Source of the DNA: a bacterium
GTDB lineage: Bacteria > DYJV01 > JALVYZ01
Assembly (NCBI GenBank): GCA_027037705.1
Contig: JALVYZ010000117.1
Location: 1-14,293, forward strand
DNA length: 14,293 bases
Direction: 5' to 3'
The first letter of the stretch is position 1. Each line of letters opens with the position of its first letter. The translations under genes and the position numbers were made by a program. This document shows positions 1 to 6,733 of this stretch, piece after piece. Below the pieces are notes generated by a model. The model was not told the origin of the DNA, did not search any database, and saw only the letters and a program-made list of their open reading frames with translations.

Positions 1-155
1 AAAATTTTTCTTTCTTTTTTTACTGCTCTTAAAGGATATATCAAATTATTTTTTTTTATTGATTTAACCAATTCAAGATGATTTTCTATAAAAAAATCTT
101 TTTTTAAAAATTTTAACTCTTCAATTTCAGAAATATCAACTAATTTTATATTCAT
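1..155 (-). CDS. Unidentified protein, N-terminal part only (possibly ParB-like)
   Basis: An open frame starts at an ATG (153-155) and runs off the left edge without a stop, giving 51 complete codons. An AGGAG ribosome binding site lies at 164-168, 8 bases upstream and inside the end of the glycosyltransferase gene, so the start is well supported. The first residues are MNIKLVDISEIEEL. Further on, ELVKSIKKNNLIYPLRAVKK faintly resembles the start of a ParB/Spo0J-type N-terminal domain, in which a short helix ending in a Ser-Ile pair is followed by a hydrophobic-Pro strand. That is inference from pattern alone, and the diagnostic motifs would lie outside the window. The start overlaps the glycosyltransferase stop by 20 bases, so the two are probably co-transcribed and translationally coupled. 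That a gene is present is fairly sure; its function is not. Confidence 0.6.
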   Translation of the reverse strand, partial: MNIKLVDISEIEELKFLKKDFFIENHLELVKSIKKNNLIYPLRAVKKERKI

Positions 156-963
156 CTAAAATTCTCCTGTAATATTCAGCTTCTTTAATTTTTTTTCTTT
201 TTAATAATCCATTTAAATATATTTCACATTTTTTATTTAATATTTCAATAACTTTTTTTCTTTTAGCTTCGTCTAAATTATAATTTTTCAATAGCTTTAG
301 TAAAGTATAAATTCTATATTTATCTAAACCTTTTAATCTTGATAGTTGATCATCCTGACCATTTCTTTTTACAATTAATTTTTCATTTAATAAACCTATT
401 TTATATTTTAAACTTGCTCTAAGCCATAGGTCATAGTCTTCACAAGCAGGCATATTTTCATCAAATAAACCAATATCATCAAAAACTTCTTTTTTTATTA
501 ATACTGCAGATGGACTTACTATACATAATTCAAGAGATTTTTCAAAAATATCTCCTTCAATCTTTTGATGTTTTTTTTTGGGATTTACAAATTTTCCTCT
601 TCTAATCCAAATTTCATCAGTTTGACATATTTTAAATTTTTTTTCCAACATATAAGTAATTTGCTTTTCAAGCTTATTAGGGAGCCAATAGTCATCTGAA
701 TCTAAAAATGCAATATAATCACCTTTTGCTTTTTTTATCCCATAATTTCTTGCATAACTTACTCCGTAATTTTTTCTTAAGTAGTAGTATGACACTCTTT
801 TATCCTCTAAAAATTTTAGAACAGAAAAAAAAGTCTCATCTTTAGAGTTGTCATCTATAATTAATAATTCTAAATTCTTATAAGTTTGAGACAAAACTGA
901 ATTAACTGCAGTAGGGAGGAATGCTTCTCTATTGTATACTGGAATTATTACAGAGACAAGCAT
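136..963 (-). CDS. Family 2 (GT-A) glycosyltransferase
   Basis: The 275-residue protein has the N-terminal GT2 fold. It opens with VSVIIPVYN (3-11), has an IIDDNS nucleotide-binding strand (35-40), and carries the metal-binding DXD-type motif as LDSDDYW (87-93). An acidic ED pair at 175-176 in CEDYDLWLR sits where the catalytic base of the family lies. About 75 mostly lysine-rich residues follow the catalytic domain, with no obvious membrane helix. GT2 enzymes of this sort transfer a sugar from a nucleotide-sugar donor to a growing surface glycan (LPS, O-antigen, exopolysaccharide or glycoprotein). The acceptor and sugar cannot be read from the sequence. The ATG directly follows the pgsA stop, with no strong ribosome binding site, which suggests coupling to pgsA. 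It is a single gene rather than part of a visible polysaccharide cluster. Confidence 0.9.
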   Translation of the reverse strand: MLVSVIIPVYNREAFLPTAVNSVLSQTYKNLELLIIDDNSKDETFFSVLKFLEDKRVSYYYLRKNYGVSYARNYGIKKAKGDYIAFLDSDDYWLPNKLEKQITYMLEKKFKICQTDEIWIRRGKFVNPKKKHQKIEGDIFEKSLELCIVSPSAVLIKKEVFDDIGLFDENMPACEDYDLWLRASLKYKIGLLNEKLIVKRNGQDDQLSRLKGLDKYRIYTLLKLLKNYNLDEAKRKKVIEILNKKCEIYLNGLLKRKKIKEAEYYRRILDEYKIS

Positions 964-1509
964 TTACTCTATTTGAGAAACAAAGTCTTTTATATATTTT
1001 ATTCCTGAAAAAATGGTGTAAAATGTTGCAATTGTTATAAAGAAAAGTCCCACAGCATGGCTATTTATACCAAATAGAGGATAATAAATTAATAAACAAG
1101 TTAAACTAACATTTTGGAAAAGAGTTTTATCTTTGCCAAATTGACTCGCTGAAATTATAATCCCTTGAGAGCTTGCAACTGCTCTTAATCCTGTAATTGT
1201 AAATTCTCGTGCAATAATTATTAATGGAAAAATTACAGGAACTCTATGAAGTTTAACAAGTATAATTAAAACTGAAATTGTTAATAGTTTATCTGCTAAT
1301 GGATCAATAAGTTTACCAAAGGTACTCACAAGATCATATTTTCTTGCAATATAGCCATCAAGTAAATCTGTAATTCCAGCTATAACAAAAAGTATTGCAG
1401 ATATAAGACTTGTTATTTTTGTATCAAAAGATACCAAAGATATAATTGGGATTATTAAGATTAACCTTATTATAGTAAGAAGATTTGGCAGATTATAAAT
1501 TTTTTTCAT
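964..1509 (-). CDS. pgsA: CDP-diacylglycerol--glycerol-3-phosphate 3-phosphatidyltransferase
   Basis: This inner-membrane enzyme of the CDP-alcohol phosphotransferase family is expected to form phosphatidylglycerophosphate from CDP-diacylglycerol and glycerol-3-phosphate, the committed step to phosphatidylglycerol. The protein is 181 residues, the usual PgsA length. The family signature is complete at residues 48-73, where the four aspartates D48, D51, D69 and D73 are spaced as in the consensus, with G52, A55-R56 and G65 also present. Several hydrophobic helices surround it (about 8-28, 33-47, 75-100 and 120-170). The N-terminal NLPNLLTIIRL is typical of PgsA and favours it over phosphatidylserine synthase. 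The start overlaps the transglycosylase end by 17 bases and the stop abuts the glycosyltransferase start. The short region upstream has no clear Shine-Dalgarno, so translational coupling is likely. Confidence 0.95.
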   Translation of the reverse strand: MKKIYNLPNLLTIIRLILIIPIISLVSFDTKITSLISAILFVIAGITDLLDGYIARKYDLVSTFGKLIDPLADKLLTISVLIILVKLHRVPVIFPLIIIAREFTITGLRAVASSQGIIISASQFGKDKTLFQNVSLTCLLIYYPLFGINSHAVGLFFITIATFYTIFSGIKYIKDFVSQIE

Positions 1510-2092
1510 TTAGTTTTAAATCTTTATACAAGGAAATAACCTTATTTACATATAATCTTGTTTCTCTGTATGGTGGAATCCCTTTATATTTTAAAACTTT
1601 ATTTTCACCTGCGTTGTATGCTGCTGTAGCTAAGATAATATTATTATTAAACATTTTTAGAAGATATTTTAAATATTTGGCTGCTCCATAAATGTTTTGT
1701 TTTATATTATAAGGATTTGAAATACCAAACCTTTTTGCTGTTTGAGGCATTAATTGCATAATTCCAATTGCGCCTTTATTAGACTTTGATGCATGATTAA
1801 AATTTGATTCTACCTTTGCTATAGCAAGTAATAATCTGTAATCTAAGCCAAACTTCTTAGCTGTTTCTTTTAGCAATTTTTTTATCTTTCTATCTACAAC
1901 AATCTTTTTATTTTTTCTTGTCCTTTTTGTTCTAATTATTTTAATTGATTTAACATTTTTCATAAGATGAGAGGTATATATATTAGTTAATATAATTCTC
2001 CCATCATTTTTTTTAATAATATAAACATCTGCATATGATGTTAAACTTCCAATTATAATTGTAAATATTAATAATATCAGTAATCTTTTCAT
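1493..2092 (-). CDS. Secreted lytic transglycosylase, SLT family 1
   Basis: This is a predicted exported enzyme that cleaves the MurNAc-GlcNAc bond of peptidoglycan to form 1,6-anhydromuramic ends. I start it at the ATG at 2090-2092, giving 199 residues. It opens with a signal peptide (MKRLLILLIF, hydrophobic core to about 17, likely cleavage after SYA at 19-21). A short DUF4124-like segment (DVYIIKKNDGRIILTN) and a basic linker (about 47-75) follow. The SLT domain (about 75-190) has the catalytic Glu95 in KVES, then GIMQLMP (110-116) and TAAYNAGE (156-163). An ATG three codons upstream at 2099-2101 is also possible. A longer frame reaches 2149, but its first 16 codons are the arms of the HU terminator, so I reject it. 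Expression probably depends on read-through of that terminator or on a promoter I cannot see. It overlaps pgsA by 17 bases. Confidence 0.9.
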   Translation of the reverse strand: MKRLLILLIFTIIIGSLTSYADVYIIKKNDGRIILTNIYTSHLMKNVKSIKIIRTKRTRKNKKIVVDRKIKKLLKETAKKFGLDYRLLLAIAKVESNFNHASKSNKGAIGIMQLMPQTAKRFGISNPYNIKQNIYGAAKYLKYLLKMFNNNIILATAAYNAGENKVLKYKGIPPYRETRLYVNKVISLYKDLKLNEKNL

Positions 2093-2101
2093 TTTTCCCA
2101 T

Positions 2102-2138
2102 AAAAAAACCGCCAAAATTAGTATATATTTTGGCGGTT
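2102..2138 (-). terminator. Intrinsic terminator of the HU gene
   Basis: The arms AACCGCCAAAAT (2107-2118) and its perfect complement (2127-2138) make a 12-base-pair stem with an 8-base loop. On the minus strand a run of seven T follows (2102-2108). It lies 22 bases after the HU stop codon and reads only in the minus direction, since the plus strand has no T-run after the stem. The T-run directly abuts the first candidate ATG of the downstream transglycosylase gene. Confidence 0.9.
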
Positions 2139-2160
2139 GTCTCTTTCATTGTTATTTTTA

Positions 2161-2439
2161 TTAAGCTCTATTAATTCTTTCTTTTAATTCTTTTCCAACT
2201 TTGAAAAATGGTAATTTCTTCTCAGGTACTTTAATTGGTTCGCCAGTTTTAGGATTTCTTCCAGTATAAGCATCATATTTTCTGTTTTTAATACTTCCAA
2301 AGCCTCTTATTTCTACCTTATCATCCTTTTTTAAAGCTTCTGTCATTGAATCAAATACAATATCCACTACCTCTTCTGCAATAACCTTTTTAATATTCAT
2401 TTCTTCTGCTAATTTTTTTGCAATGTCTGACTTGTTCAT
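2161..2439 (-). CDS. HU/IHF-family DNA-binding protein
   Basis: This small basic nucleoid protein binds and bends DNA as a dimer. At 92 residues it has the full family length. The N-terminal helical body (MNKSDIAKKLAEE and on) is followed by the signature EIRGFGSIKNRKYDAYTGRN, and the beta-arm holds RNPKTGEP, whose proline is the one that intercalates into DNA in this family. It ends with PFFKVGKELKERIN. Wording such as GFGSI fits either HU or an IHF-like subunit, and homodimeric HU is the simpler reading. A strong Shine-Dalgarno (AAGGAGG, 2444-2450) precedes the ATG. The gene has its own promoter (2466-2494) and terminator (2102-2138), giving a monocistronic transcript of about 350 bases between rimO and the transglycosylase gene. 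That suits a protein needed in far larger amounts than its neighbours. Confidence 0.96.
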   Translation of the reverse strand: MNKSDIAKKLAEEMNIKKVIAEEVVDIVFDSMTEALKKDDKVEIRGFGSIKNRKYDAYTGRNPKTGEPIKVPEKKLPFFKVGKELKERINRA

Positions 2440-2465
2440 TGCTCCTCCTTAAAAATTTTTTAATT

Positions 2466-2494
2466 TTAATAATACCTTAAATCTAATTTGTCAA
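2466..2494 (-). promoter_or_regulatory. Sigma-70-type promoter of the HU gene
   Basis: A consensus -35 box TTGACA (2489-2494) is followed after a 17-base spacer by TATTAA (2466-2471), a four-of-six match to the -10 consensus. Transcription would begin near 2459, leaving a leader of about 20 bases that holds the strong Shine-Dalgarno of HU. The TGA inside the -35 box is the stop codon of rimO (2491-2493), so the two elements share bases. Confidence 0.65.
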
Positions 2495-3774
2495 GTAAGT
2501 TCTCCAATTAAATCATAATTTTTGAAGTTTTTTATTTTAACTTTATATATTCCAGGCTTATCTACAAAGCCTTTATTGATATAAACTTTTCCATCAATAT
2601 CAGGTGCTTGAAAGAATGTTCTTCCACATAACAAAAGATTAGATTCAGGGCAATAGCCTTCTATTAAGGTTTCTAATTCTTTATTTTTTAGGCTTCTATT
2701 TATTTTGTTTACTATTTCTTTTTGAATTTTCAAAATTTTTTTAAATCTTTTATTTTTTTCTTTTTGTGATATTTGACCTTGAAGTTTACTTGCCAATGTT
2801 CCTTCTTCTTTAGAATATTTAAAACATCCCAAGTTGTAAAATTCAATATCTTTGATAAAGTTTAATAAATTTTTAAAAGCATTTTCATCTTCTTGAGGAA
2901 AACCAACCATTACAGTTGTTCTTAAGAAAAGATGTGAATAATCATTTTTAATTTTATAAAAAAGGTTTTTTAAATCTTTTTCTGAAATTTTTCTATTCAT
3001 TAATTTTAAAATTTTATCATCAACATGCTGAATTGGAATATCAAGGTAAGAACAAAATTTTTCATGTTTAGTTAATTCTAATAATTCATCTGTAATTGTA
3101 TCTGGATAAAGATAAAGTACTTTTAGCCATTTTAAAGAGTTGATATTTAAAATTTTTTCAATTAATTTTTCAAGATTTGTTCCATCTTTTAAGTCTATTC
3201 CATATCTTCCTGTGTCTTGACTAACAAGTATTATTTCTTCTACCCCATTATCAGTTAGTTTTTTAATTTCTTCTAAAATATCATTCATAGGACGAGAAAA
3301 ATATTTTCCTTTTATTTTAGGAATTATACAGTATGAACAAGCATTTGAGCATCCTTCTGAAATTTTAACATATTTTGAAATAGAATCAAAAAATCTTTTT
3401 AATTTTGAACTATAGATAAATTTTTTAAAATTTTTGAAAGGTTTATTTCTTATATATTTTAAAATATTAATATAATTGTATGTGTTAAAAAATTTTTCAA
3501 CTTCAGGGAGAAGTTCTTTTAATTTTTCTTCTCCATATCTACTCACAAGACAACCAGCTACTATTATTCTTTTTTTGGTTTGTGCAACATTCAAAATAAC
3601 ATCGATTGCTTCTTCTACAGCTTCCTTAATGAATGCGCAGGTATTTATTATCACAATATCTGAATCTTCGATATTAGGTATTATTTCAAAATTTTTTTCT
3701 TTTAATAATGAAGCAAGGATTTCTGAGTCTACTTCATTTTTAGGACAGCCTAAGGTGATGATAGAGATTTTCAC
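2491..3774 (-). CDS. rimO: Ribosomal protein S12 (Asp) methylthiotransferase RimO
   Basis: RimO is a radical-SAM enzyme that attaches a methylthio group to the conserved aspartate of ribosomal protein uS12. The 427-residue product has the complete architecture. The N-terminal UPF0004 domain has cluster-binding C10 (ITLGCPKNEVDSE), C46 (NTCAFI) and C75 (VAGC). The radical-SAM CxxxCxxC motif is at C142, C146 and C149 (EGCSNACSYC). A C-terminal TRAM-like region of about 65 residues follows. The TLGCPKN opening and the IKEAVEEAI stretch after the second cysteine fit RimO rather than the tRNA enzymes MiaB or MtaB. Translation starts at GTG (3772-3774), whose GTGA overlaps the TGA stop of the DUF1992 gene, indicating coupling. 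The C-terminal end overlaps the HU -35 box. Confidence 0.95.
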   Translation of the reverse strand: MKISIITLGCPKNEVDSEILASLLKEKNFEIIPNIEDSDIVIINTCAFIKEAVEEAIDVILNVAQTKKRIIVAGCLVSRYGEEKLKELLPEVEKFFNTYNYINILKYIRNKPFKNFKKFIYSSKLKRFFDSISKYVKISEGCSNACSYCIIPKIKGKYFSRPMNDILEEIKKLTDNGVEEIILVSQDTGRYGIDLKDGTNLEKLIEKILNINSLKWLKVLYLYPDTITDELLELTKHEKFCSYLDIPIQHVDDKILKLMNRKISEKDLKNLFYKIKNDYSHLFLRTTVMVGFPQEDENAFKNLLNFIKDIEFYNLGCFKYSKEEGTLASKLQGQISQKEKNKRFKKILKIQKEIVNKINRSLKNKELETLIEGYCPESNLLLCGRTFFQAPDIDGKVYINKGFVDKPGIYKVKIKNFKNYDLIGELT

Positions 3775-4172
3775 TTTGATCTTGCCTTAATATCAGATAT
3801 ATTAATTTTTACCAATTTTTTCATTAATTTTTTTGTATAAAATTCATCATTTTTTGTTGCGATTTTTCTATTTGAAATAATATTGTATTCTATTATTAAT
3901 GATTGAAACTTTCTTAATTTCTTAATGAACTCATCTTCATCTGAAATTTCTTCTAACATATCTCTTAATTTAATTATTTCACTTTTTAATTGAAGTTCTT
4001 TTGGAAGAACATTAGCATTTTTTAATATATGATAAGCAATTCTCAATGTTTCTGGGACCTTAAAATACTCAGAATTATCTACTTTTTTTCTAAAAAATTT
4101 ATTTTTTGAAAAATCTTCTTTTTCAATCCAATCTTTAATTTTTTCTTCTGCAATTTTCTCAAAAAACAACAT
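3771..4172 (-). CDS. DUF1992 (DnaJ subfamily C member 28-like) protein
   Basis: This 133-residue cytosolic protein has no signal or membrane segment. The N-terminal 70 residues match the DUF1992 pattern: FEKIAEEKIKDWIEKEDF, then PETLRIAYHILKNANVLPKE and ELQLKSEIIKLRDML. The PE-LR-AY-ILKNA-LP-E core is the family hallmark. The usual Gly-Lys-Pro-Leu turn between the two parts is replaced here by a lysine- and phenylalanine-rich segment (KNKFFRKKV). The rest is charged and helical, with no J domain. The molecular role of the family is not established; its name comes from a human DnaJ-like homologue that carries the domain. The ATG overlaps the preceding stop by one base (TAATG), and the stop overlaps the rimO start, so it is the middle gene of a coupled trio. 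Family assignment is fairly firm and function unknown. Confidence 0.8.
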   Translation of the reverse strand: MLFFEKIAEEKIKDWIEKEDFSKNKFFRKKVDNSEYFKVPETLRIAYHILKNANVLPKELQLKSEIIKLRDMLEEISDEDEFIKKLRKFQSLIIEYNIISNRKIATKNDEFYTKKLMKKLVKINISDIKARSK

Positions 4173-4789
4173 TACTTTTCAATTTTATAATCAATTAGTT
4201 CTTTTATAATATCTATTGCTTTATTTTCTGAAACTTTACTAAAGTTTATAACTAAATGATAAAGAGAAGGATCTGACCAATCCACATTATAATATTTTTT
4301 TATATAATTTTTTCTGATTTCATCCATCCTTTTTATTGTGGATAAAGCACCTTCTCTTGTTGTTCCTTTTTTCATAAGATTTTTAACTCTATCTTCAATT
4401 GAAGCAATAATTTTTATGTGATAAGCATTTGGAAAGTCTTTTAAAATACATTGACTTCCTCTACCTACAATTATTGATTTATTTAGTTTTGCAAAATCAA
4501 TAATTGTTTCTTCAATATATTTAACTAATTCATCTATATCAGGGACTTTTTTAGAAATTCCGACAATTTTTTTTATAAAATCATTGCTAATAAATTTGTT
4601 TATAATATCAATTTTATAACCTATTAATCCTTCAAGTGCTTTTAAGTCTTCTACTGATATGCTACTCATTTCTGCTACTTTTTGGAAAATTTCTTTATCA
4701 AAATAAGCATAATTTAATTCTATTGCCAATTTTCTTGCAAATTCAGCACCACCACAACCATATTGCCTTGAAATTGTGATTACAGCCAT
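4172..4789 (-). CDS. Cytidylate kinase-like family protein
   Basis: This 205-residue P-loop protein is of the cytidylate kinase-like type (Pfam Cytidylate_kin2 pattern). The N-terminus ITISRQYGCGGAEFARKLA (4-22) is the family's P-loop variant, with GCGG where GSGG is commoner. YFDKEI (29-34) follows. The central IIVGRGSQCIL (106-116) and the C-terminal RMDEIRKNYIKKYYNVDW with the DPSLYHLVIN stretch are characteristic. The family is thought to phosphorylate small substrates, but no substrate is established, and it is separate from the classical Cmk. A strong Shine-Dalgarno (AGGAGGG) lies about 5 bases ahead of the ATG. As the first gene after the divergent promoter region it heads the set with DUF1992 and rimO. 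A role next to RimO is suggested only by position. Confidence 0.88.
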   Translation of the reverse strand: MAVITISRQYGCGGAEFARKLAIELNYAYFDKEIFQKVAEMSSISVEDLKALEGLIGYKIDIINKFISNDFIKKIVGISKKVPDIDELVKYIEETIIDFAKLNKSIIVGRGSQCILKDFPNAYHIKIIASIEDRVKNLMKKGTTREGALSTIKRMDEIRKNYIKKYYNVDWSDPSLYHLVINFSKVSENKAIDIIKELIDYKIEK

Positions 4790-4888
4790 TGATCCCTCCT
4801 GAGTTAGAGTAATTTAATATTATATAAAAATCTTGAAAATATCAATAAAAAATAGTAAGAATTATAATAAATGTAAAAGGGGGATTTT
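4790..4888. promoter_or_regulatory. Divergent promoter region between the two main operons
   Basis: This 99-base, strongly AT-rich gap separates the start codons of the minus-strand kinase-like gene and the plus-strand YjbQ-type gene. On the plus strand a perfect TATAAT lies at 4863-4868, 20 bases before the start codon, but I see no good -35 at the right spacing. On the minus strand TATAAT (4819-4824) has TTGATA (4840-4845) upstream at a 15-base spacing, shorter than ideal. Each start codon has its own strong Shine-Dalgarno: AGGAGGG on the minus strand, and AAGGGGG at 4878-4884 on the plus strand. The outer bounds are sure, the exact boxes less so. Confidence 0.55.
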
Positions 4889-5308
4889 ATGAAATCTTTC
4901 AGGAAAGAATTATGGTTTAACACAAAAAATAAGATAGAATTTATAAATATTACCAGAGAAGTTGAAAAAGCTGTTGAAGAAAGTGGAATAAAAGAAGGAT
5001 TATGCCTTGTAAATGCGATGCATATTACAGCAAGTGTATTTATAAATGATTATGAATATGGTTTAATTGAAGATTTTAAAAGATGGCTTGAAGAACTTGC
5101 ACCTTCTAATCCAATTTCATTGTATAAACATAATTTAACAGGAGAAACTAATGGAGATGCTCACCTAAAAAGACAAATAATGGGTAGAGAAGTTGTTGTG
5201 GGAATAACAAATGGAAAATTGGATTTTGGACCATGGGAACAGATTTTTTATGGTGAATTTGATGGTCAGAGAAAAAAAAGAGTATTAATAAAAATAATTG
5301 GAGAATAG
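4889..5308 (+). CDS. YjbQ family (UPF0047) protein
   Basis: At 139 residues this is the full length of the YjbQ/UPF0047 family, a compact cytosolic fold. Conserved parts are [13 protein letters not shown] (44-56), [17 protein letters not shown] (88-104) and [18 protein letters not shown] (111-128). The histidines H45 and H92 and nearby acidic residues are the conserved candidate active-site or metal-binding positions. Members are often annotated as secondary thiamine-phosphate synthase, because some complement a thiE mutant, but the physiological reaction is not settled. No thiamine genes lie nearby. It is the first gene of an eight-gene plus-strand series, and its TAG stop is one base before the HIT start codon. 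Family identity is firm, function loose. Confidence 0.93.
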   Translation: MKSFRKELWFNTKNKIEFINITREVEKAVEESGIKEGLCLVNAMHITASVFINDYEYGLIEDFKRWLEELAPSNPISLYKHNLTGETNGDAHLKRQIMGREVVVGITNGKLDFGPWEQIFYGEFDGQRKKRVLIKIIGE

Positions 5309-5309
5309 A

Positions 5310-5813
5310 ATGAGTAAATTATTGTGGGCCCCTTGGAGGATAGAATATATAGAAAAAGATAAAGAAGAAGAGCAAGGGTGTATTTTTTGTGAAAAACCTA
5401 AACAAAATAAAGATAGGGAAAATTTAATTTTATTAAGAAGCGATTACTCATTTATTATAATGAATAGATATCCTTATAATAGTGGACATTTAATGATTGT
5501 ACCTTATGAGCATAAAAAGGATTTTGAAATGCTTAATAATGATGAAATAATAGATATTAATAATCTTATTAGAATTGCAATTAAAGTTTTAAAAGATGTT
5601 ATGAAACCAGATGCTTTTAATATTGGTATTAATTTGGGAAAATCTGCTGGTGCAGGAATTGATGAACATCTCCATTATCATATAGTTCCAAGATGGAATG
5701 GTGACACTAATTTTATGCCAGTAATTTTTGATACAAGAGTTGTTCCTGAAGCTTTATTTAGGACTTATGATAAATTAAAAGAAAAAATAGAAAAATATTA
5801 TGAATCTATTTAA
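5310..5813 (+). CDS. HIT domain nucleotide hydrolase or phosphorylase
   Basis: This 167-residue member of the histidine triad superfamily acts on nucleoside phosphates bridged to other groups, such as dinucleoside polyphosphates. The start MSKLLWAPWRIEYI is typical of the Ap4A-phosphorylase-like HIT branch. A CIFC pair (C24, C27) can bind zinc. The triad is H120, H122 and H124 in GIDEHLHYHIVPRWNGDTNF, and the RWNGDTNFMPV tail is again that branch. I use the ATG at 5310, with GGAG at 5300-5303 as its ribosome binding site; an in-frame TTG at 5298 would overlap the yjbQ-type gene and is less likely. Its end overlaps the FapA-like gene by 14 bases. A metallophosphatase of the ApaH-like superfamily lies further down the same gene series. 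The exact substrate is not readable. Confidence 0.93.
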   Translation: MSKLLWAPWRIEYIEKDKEEEQGCIFCEKPKQNKDRENLILLRSDYSFIIMNRYPYNSGHLMIVPYEHKKDFEMLNNDEIIDINNLIRIAIKVLKDVMKPDAFNIGINLGKSAGAGIDEHLHYHIVPRWNGDTNFMPVIFDTRVVPEALFRTYDKLKEKIEKYYESI

Positions 5814-6732
5814 AATTTCAAAAAATAAAATTTTAGATATAAAAGATTTTATTAAACAAGGAGAATTTCAAGTTATTGAGGATAATATTGATCATTTTTT
5901 TGATAAAAAATTTTTAAAGGGAAATTTCTGGATCAAAGGAGATATATTATCAGGGACAGAGCTACAAATAGATGGTAATCTTCAAGTTGAAGGTGTTGTG
6001 GAAAAAGTTAAAATAAAATGTAATGGAGATGTGATCATAAAAAATGGTTTTTTAGGACAAAATGAAGGTTATGTAGAATGTAATGGTAATTTTTATGCAA
6101 CCTACATTCAAAATAGTTCTGTTAAAGCAAATGAAATAATCATTGGTGATAGTGTATCTAATTCAAATATCATAGCATTACATGGTCTCATAGTTCATGG
6201 GAAAGGAAAAATTATTAGTGGTAATTTTTATGCAAAAGATTATATTATTGCAAAAGAAATAGGTTCTTCAAGTTTAACTAAAACAAATTTAAAAATAGGT
6301 TATGATTTTTTGAGAAAAAGAAAAATTGAGAAGATAAAAGAAAAGCTTGTAGAATTAAAATTAAATATTGATGAAAATGAAGAATTGTTTAGAAATATAT
6401 TTAAAAAAATTGACTATCCTGAATATGAAATTGATATTATAATTAAAAACATTACAAACTTTGATGAATCAAATATAAAATTATTAAAGTTGTTAGAAAA
6501 TATACAATTAAAAGAGGAATTTGAATTTCTCAAAGAGGAATTAGAAAGAATTAATACCAGAGACATCGCAAATTTAGATGCTTTTTTAAAAACAAATATT
6601 ATACATCCTGGTGTTAATATATCAATTTTGGACAAATCAATTTTTATAAATAAAAAGTTGGAAAAAGATGATATAATTATGATTAGAGAAAATGTTAATG
6701 CTTGGAAATTATTATTAGAAGATTTGAGATAA
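5800..6732 (+). CDS. FapA-like (DUF342) beta-helix protein, short form
   Basis: This 310-residue protein resembles the DUF342/FapA family. Residues about 40-167 form short glycine-punctuated strands: DGNLQVEGVVEKV (58-70), CNGDVIIKNGFLGQNEG (74-90) and CNGNFYATYIQNSSVKANEI. They end in AKEIGSSSLTKTNLKIG (151-167), where the family has its conserved IGS turn. This predicts a right-handed beta-helix. Residues about 170-260 are lysine- and glutamate-rich and likely coiled coil. FapA proteins are usually longer, and this one lacks most of the N-terminal domain. FapA has been linked to flagellar assembly and polar protein placement in some bacteria, but no flagellar gene lies here, so that role is inference. 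It is followed after one base by a PilZ gene, a pairing that fits a motility or surface role. Confidence 0.75.
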   Translation: MNLFKISKNKILDIKDFIKQGEFQVIEDNIDHFFDKKFLKGNFWIKGDILSGTELQIDGNLQVEGVVEKVKIKCNGDVIIKNGFLGQNEGYVECNGNFYATYIQNSSVKANEIIIGDSVSNSNIIALHGLIVHGKGKIISGNFYAKDYIIAKEIGSSSLTKTNLKIGYDFLRKRKIEKIKEKLVELKLNIDENEELFRNIFKKIDYPEYEIDIIIKNITNFDESNIKLLKLLENIQLKEEFEFLKEELERINTRDIANLDAFLKTNIIHPGVNISILDKSIFINKKLEKDDIIMIRENVNAWKLLLEDLR

Positions 6733-6733
6733 A

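Noticed and set aside
1485-1691. Open frame on the plus strand opposite the transglycosylase and pgsA genes
   Set aside because: It is antisense to two well-supported genes, has no family features and is expected by chance in AT-rich DNA.
2093-2149. Longer N-terminus of the lytic transglycosylase from an ATG at 2149
   Set aside because: These codons are formed by the arms of the HU terminator, and the signal peptide begins only at the internal methionines near 2101 or 2092.
3476-3790. Open frame on the plus strand opposite rimO
   Set aside because: It mirrors the conserved RimO N-terminal domain and has no recognisable protein features.
4833-4868. TTGAAA (4833-4838) paired with TATAAT (4863-4868) as a complete plus-strand promoter
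   Set aside because: The spacing of 24 bases is too long for a normal sigma-70 promoter; only the -10 box is kept as a candidate.
5298-5309. TTG start for the HIT gene
   Set aside because: The ATG at 5310 has a GGAG at good spacing, and the family N-terminus MSKLLWAPWR starts there.
6414-6635. Open frame on the minus strand opposite the FapA-like gene
   Set aside because: It is antisense to a real gene, of low complexity, with no supporting ribosome binding site noted.
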